A stretch of 64,000 nt of DNA from an uncultured Blautia sp. (GTDB lineage Bacteria > Bacillota > Clostridia > Lachnospirales > Lachnospiraceae). The notes beneath the pieces are model-generated. The model was not told the origin of the DNA and did no database searches. It saw only the letters and a list, made by a program, of their open reading frames with translations. Shown here one piece after another: positions 34,152 through 42,585 of the stretch. Numbering within the stretch: the stretch's first letter is position 1; each line of letters begins with the position of its first letter. The DNA lies in the NCBI GenBank assembly GCA_937893675.1, contig CALBGI010000011.1, forward strand, positions 28,974 through 92,973, written 5' to 3'. The position numbers were made by a program, and so were the translations under genes.

Positions 34152-35357
34152 ATGCTCCAAGGAAAAACCGTTTTGCTGGGGGTAACAGGAAGTATCGCCG
34201 CATACAAGATCGCGGGGCTTGCCAGCGCCCTCAAAAAGCTCCATGCAGATGTGCATGTGCTTATGACGAAAAATGCAACAAATTTTATCACGCCGATCAC
34301 CTTTGAAAGCCTGACAGGAAACAAATGTCTCGTGGACACCTTTGACCGGAATTTTCAGTTTCAGGTAGAGCATGTTTCCATTGCGAAAAAAGCAGATGTG
34401 GTAATGGTGGCTCCGGCCAGCGCAAATGTCATCGGCAAGCTTGCGCACGGGCTTGCCGATGATATGCTCACCACCACGGTTATGGCCTGCAAATGTCCGA
34501 AGATCCTTGCTCCGGCCATGAATACCAATATGTATGAAAATCCCATTGTACAGGACAATCTCAAAATTCTCAAAAAGTATGGTTTTGAGATCCTTGCTCC
34601 CGCTGTGGGCTATTTGGCCTGCGGCGACACCGGAGCCGGAAAAATGCCGGAGCCGCAGGAGCTTCTGGCCTATATTCTCAGGGAAATTGCCTGTGAGAAA
34701 GACATGAAAGGAAAACGTGTTCTTGTCACGGCAGGTCCAACCTGCGAATCCATTGACCCGGTGCGCTACATCACCAATCATTCCTCTGGAAAAATGGGGT
34801 ATGCGCTGGCAAAAATGGCTTCTTTCCGCGGAGCGGAGGTAACGCTGGTAAGCGGTCCGGTCAATCTGGTTCCGCCGGTGGGGGTCCATTTTGTGCCGAT
34901 CACCACAGCAAGAGAGATGTTTGATGCAGTGACGAAGGTGAGCGATGAGCAGGACATTATTATAAAAGCTGCCGCTGTGGCGGATTACCGTCCAAAGCAT
35001 GTCAGCAATGACAAAGTAAAAAAAGCAGATACAGAGCTTTCCATAGAACTGGAGCGGACAGACGATATTCTCGCCTGTCTGGGCGCCCATCGAAGACCCG
35101 GACAGTTTTTGTGCGGATTTTCCATGGAAACCCGCGATATGCTCAGTAATTCCAGAGCCAAGCTGAAAAAGAAGCACCTGGATATGATCGCGGCCAATAA
35201 CCTTAAGGTAGAGGGCGCAGGATTTCAGGGAGATACCAATGTGCTGACTCTGATTACGCAGGATGAGGAAGTTTCACTCCCCTTAATGAGCAAGGAGGAA
35301 GCAGCCGTAAAAATCCTGGATAAAATACTTTCTCTCACACAAAAGGAGAAAGCGTAG
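34152..35357 (+). CDS. coaBC: Bifunctional phosphopantothenoylcysteine decarboxylase / phosphopantothenate-cysteine ligase
   Basis: 401 residues, two CoA-synthesis steps in one chain. The N-terminal flavin decarboxylase (CoaC, about 1-185) has GVTGSIAAYKIAGLAS, the conserved histidine in VEHVSIAKKADVV, and PAMNTNMYENPIVQ. The C-terminal ligase (CoaB, about 190-400) has ITNHSSGKMGYALAK and IIKAAAVADYRPK. It is followed by a pantothenate-type transporter subunit and coaX, forming a CoA supply block. Confidence 0.96.
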   Translation: MLQGKTVLLGVTGSIAAYKIAGLASALKKLHADVHVLMTKNATNFITPITFESLTGNKCLVDTFDRNFQFQVEHVSIAKKADVVMVAPASANVIGKLAHGLADDMLTTTVMACKCPKILAPAMNTNMYENPIVQDNLKILKKYGFEILAPAVGYLACGDTGAGKMPEPQELLAYILREIACEKDMKGKRVLVTAGPTCESIDPVRYITNHSSGKMGYALAKMASFRGAEVTLVSGPVNLVPPVGVHFVPITTAREMFDAVTKVSDEQDIIIKAAAVADYRPKHVSNDKVKKADTELSIELERTDDILACLGAHRRPGQFLCGFSMETRDMLSNSRAKLKKKHLDMIAANNLKVEGAGFQGDTNVLTLITQDEEVSLPLMSKEEAAVKILDKILSLTQKEKA

Positions 35358-35415
35358 CCCGTTGATCCAACACCGTATTGTATCCCCCGAGGGGAACGAT
35401 AACAAGGAGGAAACT

Positions 35416-36048
35416 ATGAAAACTTCAAAAAAAGATACCCGTTGGATGGTCAGTGTTGCACTTATGGGTGCGATCGTCATTCTCTTGGCAAATACGCCTC
35501 TTGGAATGATACAGCTTCCTGTAATTAAGGCGACAACAGTCCATATTCCCGTAATTCTCGGCGCAGTTCTGCTGGGGCCTTTGGCAGGGGCGATCCTGGG
35601 AGGCGTGTTTGGCGTATGCTCCATGATCAGCAATACCATGGCGCCTACGCTTTTGTCCTTTGCTTTTTCGCCGTTTTTAAGCAGCGATTTTGCCGGTGTG
35701 TGCAAAGCTCTCTGGATTTCGATCGGCTGCCGCATTCTTATCGGCGTTGTGGCCGGCTGGCTCTGGATCGGCCTTCGGAAGCTGAAACTCAACGCCTGGA
35801 TCGCGCTTCCCATCGTGGGCTTTGTGGGTTCCATGACAAACACCATTCTTGTCATGGGAAGCATTTATAAGCTGCTTGCCAGTGAGTATGCGATGGCAAA
35901 AAATGTGGCGGCAGGAGCTGTGTGGGGATTGATCGAGGGAACGATCGTGGCATCCGGAATACCGGAGGCGATAGCGGGTGCGATTTTGGTGGCGGCTCTT
36001 GGCAAAGTCCTTCTGGGATTTGTAAAAAGACAGCTGGCTGCCGCGTAA
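35416..36048 (+). CDS. ECF transporter S component, probably for pantothenate
   Basis: 210 residues with about six membrane helices and a short basic N-terminus. The segment KATTVHIPVILGAVLLGPLAGAILGGVFGVCSM is the hallmark of ECF S components (substrate-binding membrane subunits). The energising EcfA, EcfA' and EcfT proteins are not encoded here and must be shared from elsewhere. Its place between coaBC and coaX strongly suggests pantothenate (PanT-like), although the ligand is inferred from neighbours. The ATG at 35416 follows AAGGAGG. Confidence 0.85.
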   Translation: MKTSKKDTRWMVSVALMGAIVILLANTPLGMIQLPVIKATTVHIPVILGAVLLGPLAGAILGGVFGVCSMISNTMAPTLLSFAFSPFLSSDFAGVCKALWISIGCRILIGVVAGWLWIGLRKLKLNAWIALPIVGFVGSMTNTILVMGSIYKLLASEYAMAKNVAAGAVWGLIEGTIVASGIPEAIAGAILVAALGKVLLGFVKRQLAAA

Positions 36049-36062
36049 AGAGAGGATACGAT

Positions 36063-36836
36063 ATGATTCTGGCAATTGACATCGGAAATACCAACATTGT
36101 GTTGGGATGTATTGACCGAGAAAAAACATACTTCATTGAGCGCGTATCTACCGTGCGTACCAAAACGGAGCTGGAATACGCCATAGATATAAAAAATGTA
36201 CTGGACATTTATCACATCAAAAGAGGAGACGTGGAAGGAGCCATTATTTCTTCCGTAGTTCCCCAGATCACCAATCTGGTGCGTCTGGCGGCGGAGAAGA
36301 TCCTGCACAAGGAAGTGATGGTGCTTGGTCCTGGATTAAAAACCGGCCTGAATATCCTGATGGATCAGCCGGGACAACTGGGAGCGGATCTGGTAGCCGA
36401 TGCAGTGGCAGGCATTTCCGAATATCCGGTTCCCCTGATCATTTTTGATATGGGAACTGCTACCACCGTGTCTGTGGTGGACAGTCAGAAGCATTATATC
36501 GGAGGAATGATCCTTCCGGGTATCCAGATTTCTCTGGACGCTTTGACAGCCAGAGCATCCCAGCTTGGCGGCATCAGCATTGAAGCGCCCAGACGCGTTA
36601 TCGGCAAAAATACCGTTGAATGCATGAAGAGCGGCATTCTTTACAGCAGCGCCGCTTCCATAGACGGAATTATTGACCGCATGGAAGAAGAACTGGGGCA
36701 GAAGGCAACCGTGATCGCAACAGGGGGACTTGCAAAAAAAATCGTGCCCCACTGCAGGCGGCAGGTGATCCTTGACGAGGATCTGCTTCTGAAAGGTCTC
36801 ATGGTCATCTACGAAAAGAATCAGGGAATTGTTTGA
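36063..36836 (+). CDS. coaX: Type III pantothenate kinase
   Basis: 257 residues. It phosphorylates pantothenate in the first step of CoA synthesis and is not feedback-inhibited by CoA. The ASKHA-fold marks are AIDIGNTNIVLGCID at the start, GPGLKTGLNI, QLGADLVADAVA and IIFDMGTATTVSVVD, and the late ATGGLA. The ATG at 36063 gives the standard M-I-L-A-I-D start. It lies 14 bases after the ECF gene, and its stop codon is embedded in the promoter of the cobalamin operon. Confidence 0.95.
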   Translation: MILAIDIGNTNIVLGCIDREKTYFIERVSTVRTKTELEYAIDIKNVLDIYHIKRGDVEGAIISSVVPQITNLVRLAAEKILHKEVMVLGPGLKTGLNILMDQPGQLGADLVADAVAGISEYPVPLIIFDMGTATTVSVVDSQKHYIGGMILPGIQISLDALTARASQLGGISIEAPRRVIGKNTVECMKSGILYSSAASIDGIIDRMEEELGQKATVIATGGLAKKIVPHCRRQVILDEDLLLKGLMVIYEKNQGIV

Positions 36837-36861
36837 CTTTTTCGCGGTGCCAGATTATAAT
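36833..36861 (+). promoter_or_regulatory. Sigma-A promoter of the cobalamin operon
   Basis: TTGACT, a 17-base spacer and TATAAT overlap the coaX stop codon. Transcription would begin near 36868, just before the riboswitch aptamer. Confidence 0.75.
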
Positions 36862-36879
36862 AAGAAACAGAATATGGAA

Positions 36880-36992
36880 GAAAAAAGCATTTTCAGGAAG
36901 AAGGGTGGAAGTCCCTCGCAAGTCCGTTACTGTAACAGCCAGATACTGAGTGCTTTTGGATTTGAAATGACCTGCGGCAACCGGGTGATTTT
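36880..36992 (+). ncRNA. Cobalamin riboswitch aptamer
   Basis: The conserved aptamer blocks appear in order: GGTGGAAGTCC (36904-36914, consensus GGTGAAAATCC), CGTTACTGTAA (36925-36935, consensus CGCTACTGTGA) and GCCAGATACTG (36938-36948, the B12 box type GCCAGGAGACC). AGCATTTTC and GAGTGCTTTTGG around them can form the closing stem. It is compact, with the CACTGT-like block and the B12 box almost adjacent. Placed directly before cbiD, it should shut the operon when adenosylcobalamin is plentiful. Boundaries are approximate. Confidence 0.85.
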
Positions 36993-37007
36993 AAGCACAT
37001 ATGCAGG

Positions 37008-37045
37008 GAGAGTTTTGTTGTCGCAAAGCTCTCTTTTCTTTGTTT
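37008..37045 (+). terminator. Riboswitch-controlled terminator
   Basis: Stem GAGAGTTTTG with CAAAGCTCTC (one G-T pair) and loop TTGTCG is followed by TTTTCTTTGTTTT. It lies between the cobalamin aptamer and the cbiD start, the usual place for the expression platform. Confidence 0.8.
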
Positions 37046-37071
37046 TATGGATGTTTTTAGGAGGTGACGGC

Positions 37072-38223
37072 ATGGAGGAAAAACGCCTTGAAGAATGCTT
37101 TGTGATCCGGGGCGACAAAAAACTCCGTTTTGGCTATACCACCGGCTCCTGTGCAGCAGCTGCGGCAAAAGGCGCGGTGCGGATGCTTCTCTTTGGGGAG
37201 AGAAGTGAGGATATCACGCTCATGACACCGGCGGGAATCCTTTTGTGTCTGAAGCTTCTGGATATGCAGACCGGTGACGGGGAAGCAAGCTGCGCGGTCA
37301 GAAAGGATGCCGGAGACGATCCGGATACCACAGACGGGATTTTGGTTTACGCTAAAGCCGCTTTTTCTGAAGAAAAGGGCATCCATCTTGTGGGAGGGAC
37401 CGGTGTAGGACGTGTCACAAAGCCGGGGCTTTCCTGTCAGGTCGGGGAAGCGGCCATCAATCCGGTGCCCCGGCAGATGATTCTCGGGGAAGTGGCTGCG
37501 CTCATGAAGGAGCGCGGATATGAGGGCGGTCTTACGGTGACGGTTTCTGTGCCGGAGGGCGAGCAGCGGGCAAAAAAAACCTTTAATCCCCGTCTGGGCA
37601 TTGAGGGCGGGATTTCCATTCTTGGAACTACGGGAATCGTGGAGCCCATGAGCGAAAAAGCCCTCGTGGACAGCATTCGTGTCGAATTGCGGCAGCATCT
37701 TCTGTCCGGAGAGGAGTATCTTCTGGTAACGCCGGGAAATTACGGAGAAACCTATCTGAAGGAACAGACGCAGCTGCCTTTTGAAAAAAATATCAAATGC
37801 AGCAACTATGTGGGAGAGACGATTGATATGGCCATCGGGCTGGGGGCCAAAGGACTCCTTTTTGTGTCCCATATCGGAAAATTTGTAAAGGTTGCCGGCG
37901 GGATTATGAACACCCATTCCCACAGCGCGGACAGCCGGATGGAAATTCTGGCGGCAGCTGCCGTGCGGGCAGGAGCACAGCTTGCCGAGGTCCGCAGGAT
38001 TCTTTCCTGCAGCACCACGGATGAAGCGCTTGATGTGCTGGCAGAAGCCGGATGTCTGGAAGCGGCCATGAAACTGCTTCTGGAGAAAATCCAGTTTTAT
38101 CTCGATCATCGTTCCTACGAACAGATAACCCTTGGGGCTGTGATCTTTTCCAACGTCCACGGATATCTGGGAATGACGAAAGACGCAGAATTTTTAATCA
38201 AAAAAATACGGGAGGAAAAATAA
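37072..38223 (+). CDS. cbiD: Cobalt-precorrin-5B C1-methyltransferase
   Basis: 383 residues. It methylates C1 of cobalt-precorrin-5B in anaerobic B12 synthesis. The hallmark FGYTTGSCAAAAAKGA lies near residue 22, with GGTGVGRVTKPGL and GTTGIVEPMSEKAL further on. The ATG at 37072 follows TAGGAGGTGA; the frame stays open upstream through the riboswitch, but that part has no coding character and is surely leader RNA. First gene of the cobalamin operon. Confidence 0.95.
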   Translation: MEEKRLEECFVIRGDKKLRFGYTTGSCAAAAAKGAVRMLLFGERSEDITLMTPAGILLCLKLLDMQTGDGEASCAVRKDAGDDPDTTDGILVYAKAAFSEEKGIHLVGGTGVGRVTKPGLSCQVGEAAINPVPRQMILGEVAALMKERGYEGGLTVTVSVPEGEQRAKKTFNPRLGIEGGISILGTTGIVEPMSEKALVDSIRVELRQHLLSGEEYLLVTPGNYGETYLKEQTQLPFEKNIKCSNYVGETIDMAIGLGAKGLLFVSHIGKFVKVAGGIMNTHSHSADSRMEILAAAAVRAGAQLAEVRRILSCSTTDEALDVLAEAGCLEAAMKLLLEKIQFYLDHRSYEQITLGAVIFSNVHGYLGMTKDAEFLIKKIREEK

Positions 38224-38225
38224 AA

Positions 38226-38987
38226 ATGATACATTTTGTTGGAGCAGGACCTGGAGCGGAGGATTTGATCACTGTGAGAGGACAGAAGCTGCTAAAAGAA
38301 GCGGATGTTGTAATCTATGCAGGCTCCCTGGTAAATCCGGGGCTTCTTAAAATGACCAAAGAGGGCTGCGCGATCCACAACAGCGCAGTCATGACACTGG
38401 AAGAAGTAATTGCAGTTATGGAGCAGGCGGAACAAAGGGGCCTTACCACGGTGCGGCTTCACACCGGCGACCCCTGTATCTACGGCGCGATCCGGGAGCA
38501 GATGGATATTTTGGATGAAAAAGGCATCTTCTACGATTCTTGTCCCGGCGTCAGCTCCTTTTGCGGAGCCGCCAGCGCGCTGAATCTGGAGTATACCCTG
38601 CCGGATATCTCCCAGAGCGTGATCATCACGCGCATGGAGGGAAGGACTCCGGTCCCGCCCAAAGAAAGTATCCAGTCTTTTGCGGCGCACAACGCAACCA
38701 TGGTGATTTTTCTCAGCACAGGAATGCTGGAAGAGCTGAGCCGACGACTCATCGAGGGCGGGTATTCCAAAGACACTCCGGCGGCGATCGTGTACAAGGC
38801 AACCTGGCCGGATGAGAAGAAATTTATCTGTACCGTCGGAACTCTGGCGCAGACAGCGGCTGAAAACCATATCACCAAGACAGCGCTGATGCTGATCGGC
38901 GATGCGGTAAAAACAGCGGATTACCAGCGCTCCAAGCTGTATGACCCGGGCTTTACCACAGAGTTTCGCAAAGGAACAGACCAATGA
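38226..38987 (+). CDS. cbiF: Cobalt-precorrin-4 C11-methyltransferase
   Basis: 253 residues of the tetrapyrrole methylase family (CbiF/CobM). It starts HFVGAGPGAEDLITVRG, has RLHTGDPCIYGAIREQMDIL and YDSCPGVSSFCGAASALNLEYTLPD, and ends with the SAM-site segment TALMLIGDAV. The ATG lies 2 bases after the cbiD stop with AGGAGG in the end of cbiD. Its stop overlaps cbiG by 4 bases. Confidence 0.95.
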   Translation: MIHFVGAGPGAEDLITVRGQKLLKEADVVIYAGSLVNPGLLKMTKEGCAIHNSAVMTLEEVIAVMEQAEQRGLTTVRLHTGDPCIYGAIREQMDILDEKGIFYDSCPGVSSFCGAASALNLEYTLPDISQSVIITRMEGRTPVPPKESIQSFAAHNATMVIFLSTGMLEELSRRLIEGGYSKDTPAAIVYKATWPDEKKFICTVGTLAQTAAENHITKTALMLIGDAVKTADYQRSKLYDPGFTTEFRKGTDQ

Positions 38988-39883
38988 AAGGCGTGATCAT
39001 CAGTTTTACTGCCAACGGGGAACGGCTGGGCGCGCTGGCGGCAAAGGGTCTGGAAGCACTTGCGTGGGAGGCGGAAGCTTTTGTAAAAAGCAAATATACC
39101 GAAGGAAGGCAGGCACAGCCTGTTACCGTGCCCTTACACCAGTGGATCGGGCCTCTCTGGGAAACGACAGATGCGTTTGTCTTTGTGGGAGCCACAGGGA
39201 TTGCCGTTCGGGCGATCGCCCCTTTTGTGAAAAGCAAAAAAACAGACCCTGCGGTCCTTTGTATGGATGAAAAGGGCAGGTTTTGCATTCCGCTTCTGTC
39301 CGGACATCTGGGCGGGGCAAACGAGCTGGCCGAAAAGCTCTGCTCCTGTACGGGAGCACTGCCGGTCATCACGACAGCGACGGATCTGAACCAGTGCTTT
39401 GCTGTCGATTTGTTTGCCAAGGAGCAGGGAATGGACATCTGCGATCTGAAAGAAGCCAAGGAAATTTCCGCGGCACTTTTGTCCGGCAGAAAGATAGTCA
39501 CAGCCGGGATCGGATGCAGAAAAGGCACCTCGGCCGGGGAAGTAAAGGCGGCTCTTTTGGAGGTGTGCCGCCAGAGACGCATTCCCATCGGATGTGTCGG
39601 AAAACTGGCAAGTATAGATTTGAAAAAAGACGAAGAGGGAATACAAGAGACTGCCCGACAGCTCCATATTCCGTTTATCACCTTCTCTGCTGGGGAGCTT
39701 TCAGCGGTTCCGGGCGAATACACGGCCTCCTTATTTGTGCAGTCTGTGACAGGGGTGGAAAATGTGTGCGAGAGAAGCGCAGTTCTCGGAAGCAGCTATG
39801 GCATTTTGATTCAGAAAAAAACAGCCGTGGGGCCTGTGACAGTGGCTCTGGCGCTCAAGGAGGAAGACACGGATGAAGAATAA
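38984..39883 (+). CDS. cbiG: Cobalt-precorrin-5A hydrolase
   Basis: 299 residues. It opens the lactone ring of cobalt-precorrin-5A, releasing acetaldehyde. It has the CbiG marks FVGATGIAVRAIAPFVKSKKTDPAV, LLSGHLGGANELAEKL and, in the C-terminal domain, GIGCRKGTSAGEV and IPFITFSAGELSAVPG. ATGA overlap with cbiF; the end overlaps cbiH by 11 bases. Length and domain order are normal. Confidence 0.94.
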   Translation: MKGVIISFTANGERLGALAAKGLEALAWEAEAFVKSKYTEGRQAQPVTVPLHQWIGPLWETTDAFVFVGATGIAVRAIAPFVKSKKTDPAVLCMDEKGRFCIPLLSGHLGGANELAEKLCSCTGALPVITTATDLNQCFAVDLFAKEQGMDICDLKEAKEISAALLSGRKIVTAGIGCRKGTSAGEVKAALLEVCRQRRIPIGCVGKLASIDLKKDEEGIQETARQLHIPFITFSAGELSAVPGEYTASLFVQSVTGVENVCERSAVLGSSYGILIQKKTAVGPVTVALALKEEDTDEE

Positions 39884-40607
39884 GATTTATGTAGTGGGCA
39901 TTGGCCCCGGAGACTATGAACAAATGACCGGAAGGGCGGTAAAGGCCCTTGAGGAAAGCGATGTCATCATTGGTTATACGGTGTATGTGGATTTGGTAAA
40001 AGACCATTTTTCGGAAAAGGAATTTCTCACCACCCCCATGAAACGGGAAGTGGAGCGCTGCACCCTTGCCTTTGAGGAAGCTGAAAAAGGAAAAACCGTA
40101 TCCATGATCTGCAGCGGAGATGCAGGCGTGTACGGAATGGCCGGCCTGATGTATGAGGTGGGAAAAGACTATCCCAAAACGGAGCTTGTCATTGTGCCGG
40201 GCGTAACGGCGGCCACCGCGGGTGCTGCGGTTCTCGGCGCCCCTCTGATCCATGATTTCTGTCTGATCTCCCTGAGTGATCTTCTCACGCCATGGGAAAA
40301 AATCGAGGCCCGCCTTTTGGCAGCGGCAGAGGCGGATTTTGTTATCTGTCTTTATAACCCTTCCAGTCGGAAACGCCATGACTATCTAAGAAAAGCCTGT
40401 GATCTGATGCTTCAGCATAAAAGCCCGGATACCGTCTGCGGAATTGTCAGCCAGATCGGACGGGAGGGAGAGAACGCACAGCTTATGAGCCTTTCTGCAC
40501 TTCGGGATACCCAGGTGGATATGTTTACTACCGTATTCATTGGAAATTCTCAGACAAAAGAGCTGCGCGGAAAAATGGTAACGCCAAGAGGATACAAAAA
40601 TGTATAA
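39873..40607 (+). CDS. cbiH: Cobalt-factor III / precorrin-3B C17-methyltransferase
   Basis: 244 residues, tetrapyrrole methylase family (CbiH/CobJ). It contracts the ring while methylating C17. Marks are VVGIGPGDYEQMTGRAVKAL, MICSGDAGVYGMAGLMYE, VPGVTAATAGAAVLGAPLIHDFCLISLSDLLTPWE and YNPSSRKRHDYL. The fit to CbiH/CobJ is close, with no ferredoxin or nitrite-reductase-like extension. Confidence 0.94.
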   Translation: MKNKIYVVGIGPGDYEQMTGRAVKALEESDVIIGYTVYVDLVKDHFSEKEFLTTPMKREVERCTLAFEEAEKGKTVSMICSGDAGVYGMAGLMYEVGKDYPKTELVIVPGVTAATAGAAVLGAPLIHDFCLISLSDLLTPWEKIEARLLAAAEADFVICLYNPSSRKRHDYLRKACDLMLQHKSPDTVCGIVSQIGREGENAQLMSLSALRDTQVDMFTTVFIGNSQTKELRGKMVTPRGYKNV

Positions 40608-42585
40608 GGTTGTTGTGTTTGCCGGAACCACCGAGGGGTACGCGCTTTCCAGGATGATCGCCGGCCAGGATATTCCGGTCTGTGCCTGTGTGGCCACCGA
40701 GTATGGCGCTGCGGGTCTTAAGGGGGCTGCGAATCTGCCGGTCCACACCGGACGGATGACTGAGGGGGAGATGGCGGATTTTTTTGAGGAAGAAAGGCCG
40801 GAATTGATTCTGGATGCCACGCATCCCTATGCGGTGGAGGTGACAAAAAATATACGCAGCGCCGCAAAAGAAGCCGGCATTTCCTATATCCGTGTACTGC
40901 GTGACAAAGGCGGCGAAGCCACATCGGCGGTGTATGTAGATTCCGCAGAAGAAGCTGCGTCCTATCTGAAAGAAACCAAAGGAAACATCCTGGTAACCAC
41001 CGGAAGCAAGGAACTCGGCGTCTTTACAGAAATTCCGGATTATCAGGAACGCGTCTTTGCCCGTGTGCTCTCGCTGGCTTCTGTGGCAAAATCCTGCGAG
41101 GCGCTTGGATTTTCCGGAAAAAATCTCATCTGCATGCAGGGGCCTTTTTCCGTGGATATGAACGTTGCCATGCTTCGCCAGTATCAGTGCAGCTATCTGG
41201 TCACAAAGGATTCCGGAAAGGCCGGCGGGTTTGAGGAAAAGCTTCTGGCTGCGGCGGCCTGCGGGGCAACGCCTGTCATCATCGGCCGGCCGCCGGAGGA
41301 GGAAGGAATGTCTCTTTCTGAATGTAAGCGGTTTCTGGCAGAGCGGTTCGGCTTTTCTTTGAAGCCGCAGGTAAGCCTTGTGGGAATCGGCATGGGGACC
41401 CAAGAGACCTTGACGCAAAAAGCACAGGAAGTGCTTTCGGAGGCGCAGCTTATCATAGGCGCCAGACGCATGGTGGAAGCGGTGGCCCGTCCGGACCAGA
41501 AACAGCTTACCGAATATCGGGCAGAAGAAATTGCAGCTTACATAGAGGCTCATCCGGAGGAATCTCCGGTGGCGATCGTCCTTTCGGGGGATATCGGCTT
41601 TTACAGCGGAGCCAAAAAGCTGCTGTCGCTTTTGGGCGCGGAGACGCAGGTTGTGTGCGGTCTTTCCTCTGTCGCTTATTTTATGGGAAAAATCGGCCTT
41701 TCCTGGGAAGACGCCCGACTGGTAAGTGCCCACGGAAAAAGCTGCAGCCTGATTTCAGAAATCCGGGATAATCAGAAGGTTTTTGCTATTTTGGGAACCA
41801 GTGACGGCGTGCGCACTCTGGCGCAGGAGCTGGTGCATTACAAAATGGGTGAGGTGCTTCTCTATGTGGGAGAACGGCTTTCCTATCCGGAGGAGCGTGT
41901 TTTCTCCAGACCGGTCTGTGAGCTGACAGCGTACGAGGGGGATGCCCTGTGTGTTGTCTGTGCTCTCAACGAAAAAGCGAAGAAGCCTGCAGCGACCCAC
42001 GGGATCTGCGACGCCGCGTTTTTGCGTGGAAAAGCACCTATGACGAAAGAGGAGGTGCGCAGCGTTTCCCTGAGTAAGCTTCATCTTTTCAAAGATTCTG
42101 TCTGCTATGACATCGGTGCGGGGACAGGCTCCGTGGCAGTGGAGATGGCGCTTCGCGCCACAGAAGGGCATGTGTATGCCATAGAAAAAAAGGAGGAGGC
42201 AGCAGCGCTTCTCCTGGAAAACAAAAAGAAGTTCTGCGCGGACAATCTTACCGTTGTTTCCGGTACGGCTCCGGAGGCACTCACAGGACTTCCGGCGCCT
42301 ACCCATGCGTTTATCGGCGGTTCCTCCGGAAAGCTTCCCGAGATTGTGCAGATTCTCCTGGAAAAAAATCCGAAGATCACCATTGTCATCAACTGTATTA
42401 CGCTGGAGACCATAAGCGAGGTGCTGCAGGTTTTGCAAAGCCGTCCGGAGCTTTCGTCTGAGGTGGTGCAGATGAGTGTTTCCCGCTCCAGATCCGTGGG
42501 AAGCTACCATATGATGATGGGGGAAAACCCGATTTATATTGTGACGCTGCGCGGGGAAGCAGAAGAGAAAGAGAGAGCTCTATGA
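40600..42585 (+). CDS. cbiJET: Fused CbiJ-CbiE-CbiT: precorrin-6A reductase, C5- and C15-methyltransferase/decarboxylase
   Basis: 661 residues carrying three enzymes. Residues 1-255 are CbiJ (VVVFAGTTEGYALSRMI, DATHPYAVEVTKNI, VTTGSKELGVFTEIPDYQERVFARVL), which reduces cobalt-precorrin-6A. Residues about 258-450 are CbiE (SLVGIGMGTQETLTQKAQEVL, VLSGDIGFYSGAKKLL, VVCGLSSVAYFMGKIGL). Residues about 460-655 are CbiT (GKAPMTKEEVRSVSLSKL, CYDIGAGTGSVAVEMAL, FIGGSSGKLPEIVQ). These act one after another. CbiE-CbiT fusion (CobL) is common; joining CbiJ to them is less so. No frameshift or internal stop is seen. Confidence 0.93.
   Translation: MYKVVVFAGTTEGYALSRMIAGQDIPVCACVATEYGAAGLKGAANLPVHTGRMTEGEMADFFEEERPELILDATHPYAVEVTKNIRSAAKEAGISYIRVLRDKGGEATSAVYVDSAEEAASYLKETKGNILVTTGSKELGVFTEIPDYQERVFARVLSLASVAKSCEALGFSGKNLICMQGPFSVDMNVAMLRQYQCSYLVTKDSGKAGGFEEKLLAAAACGATPVIIGRPPEEEGMSLSECKRFLAERFGFSLKPQVSLVGIGMGTQETLTQKAQEVLSEAQLIIGARRMVEAVARPDQKQLTEYRAEEIAAYIEAHPEESPVAIVLSGDIGFYSGAKKLLSLLGAETQVVCGLSSVAYFMGKIGLSWEDARLVSAHGKSCSLISEIRDNQKVFAILGTSDGVRTLAQELVHYKMGEVLLYVGERLSYPEERVFSRPVCELTAYEGDALCVVCALNEKAKKPAATHGICDAAFLRGKAPMTKEEVRSVSLSKLHLFKDSVCYDIGAGTGSVAVEMALRATEGHVYAIEKKEEAAALLLENKKKFCADNLTVVSGTAPEALTGLPAPTHAFIGGSSGKLPEIVQILLEKNPKITIVINCITLETISEVLQVLQSRPELSSEVVQMSVSRSRSVGSYHMMMGENPIYIVTLRGEAEEKERAL

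Noticed and set aside
33300..35177. 625-residue open frame on the - strand opposite the cyclophilin and coaBC genes
   Set aside because: Antisense to clear genes, rich in His, Cys and Arg as expected of a shadow frame, and without an RBS.
36837..37071. Open frame running from near the coaX stop through the riboswitch into cbiD
   Set aside because: The region matches cobalamin-aptamer blocks and a terminator, and a strong RBS marks the cbiD start at 37072, so the extension is untranslated leader.
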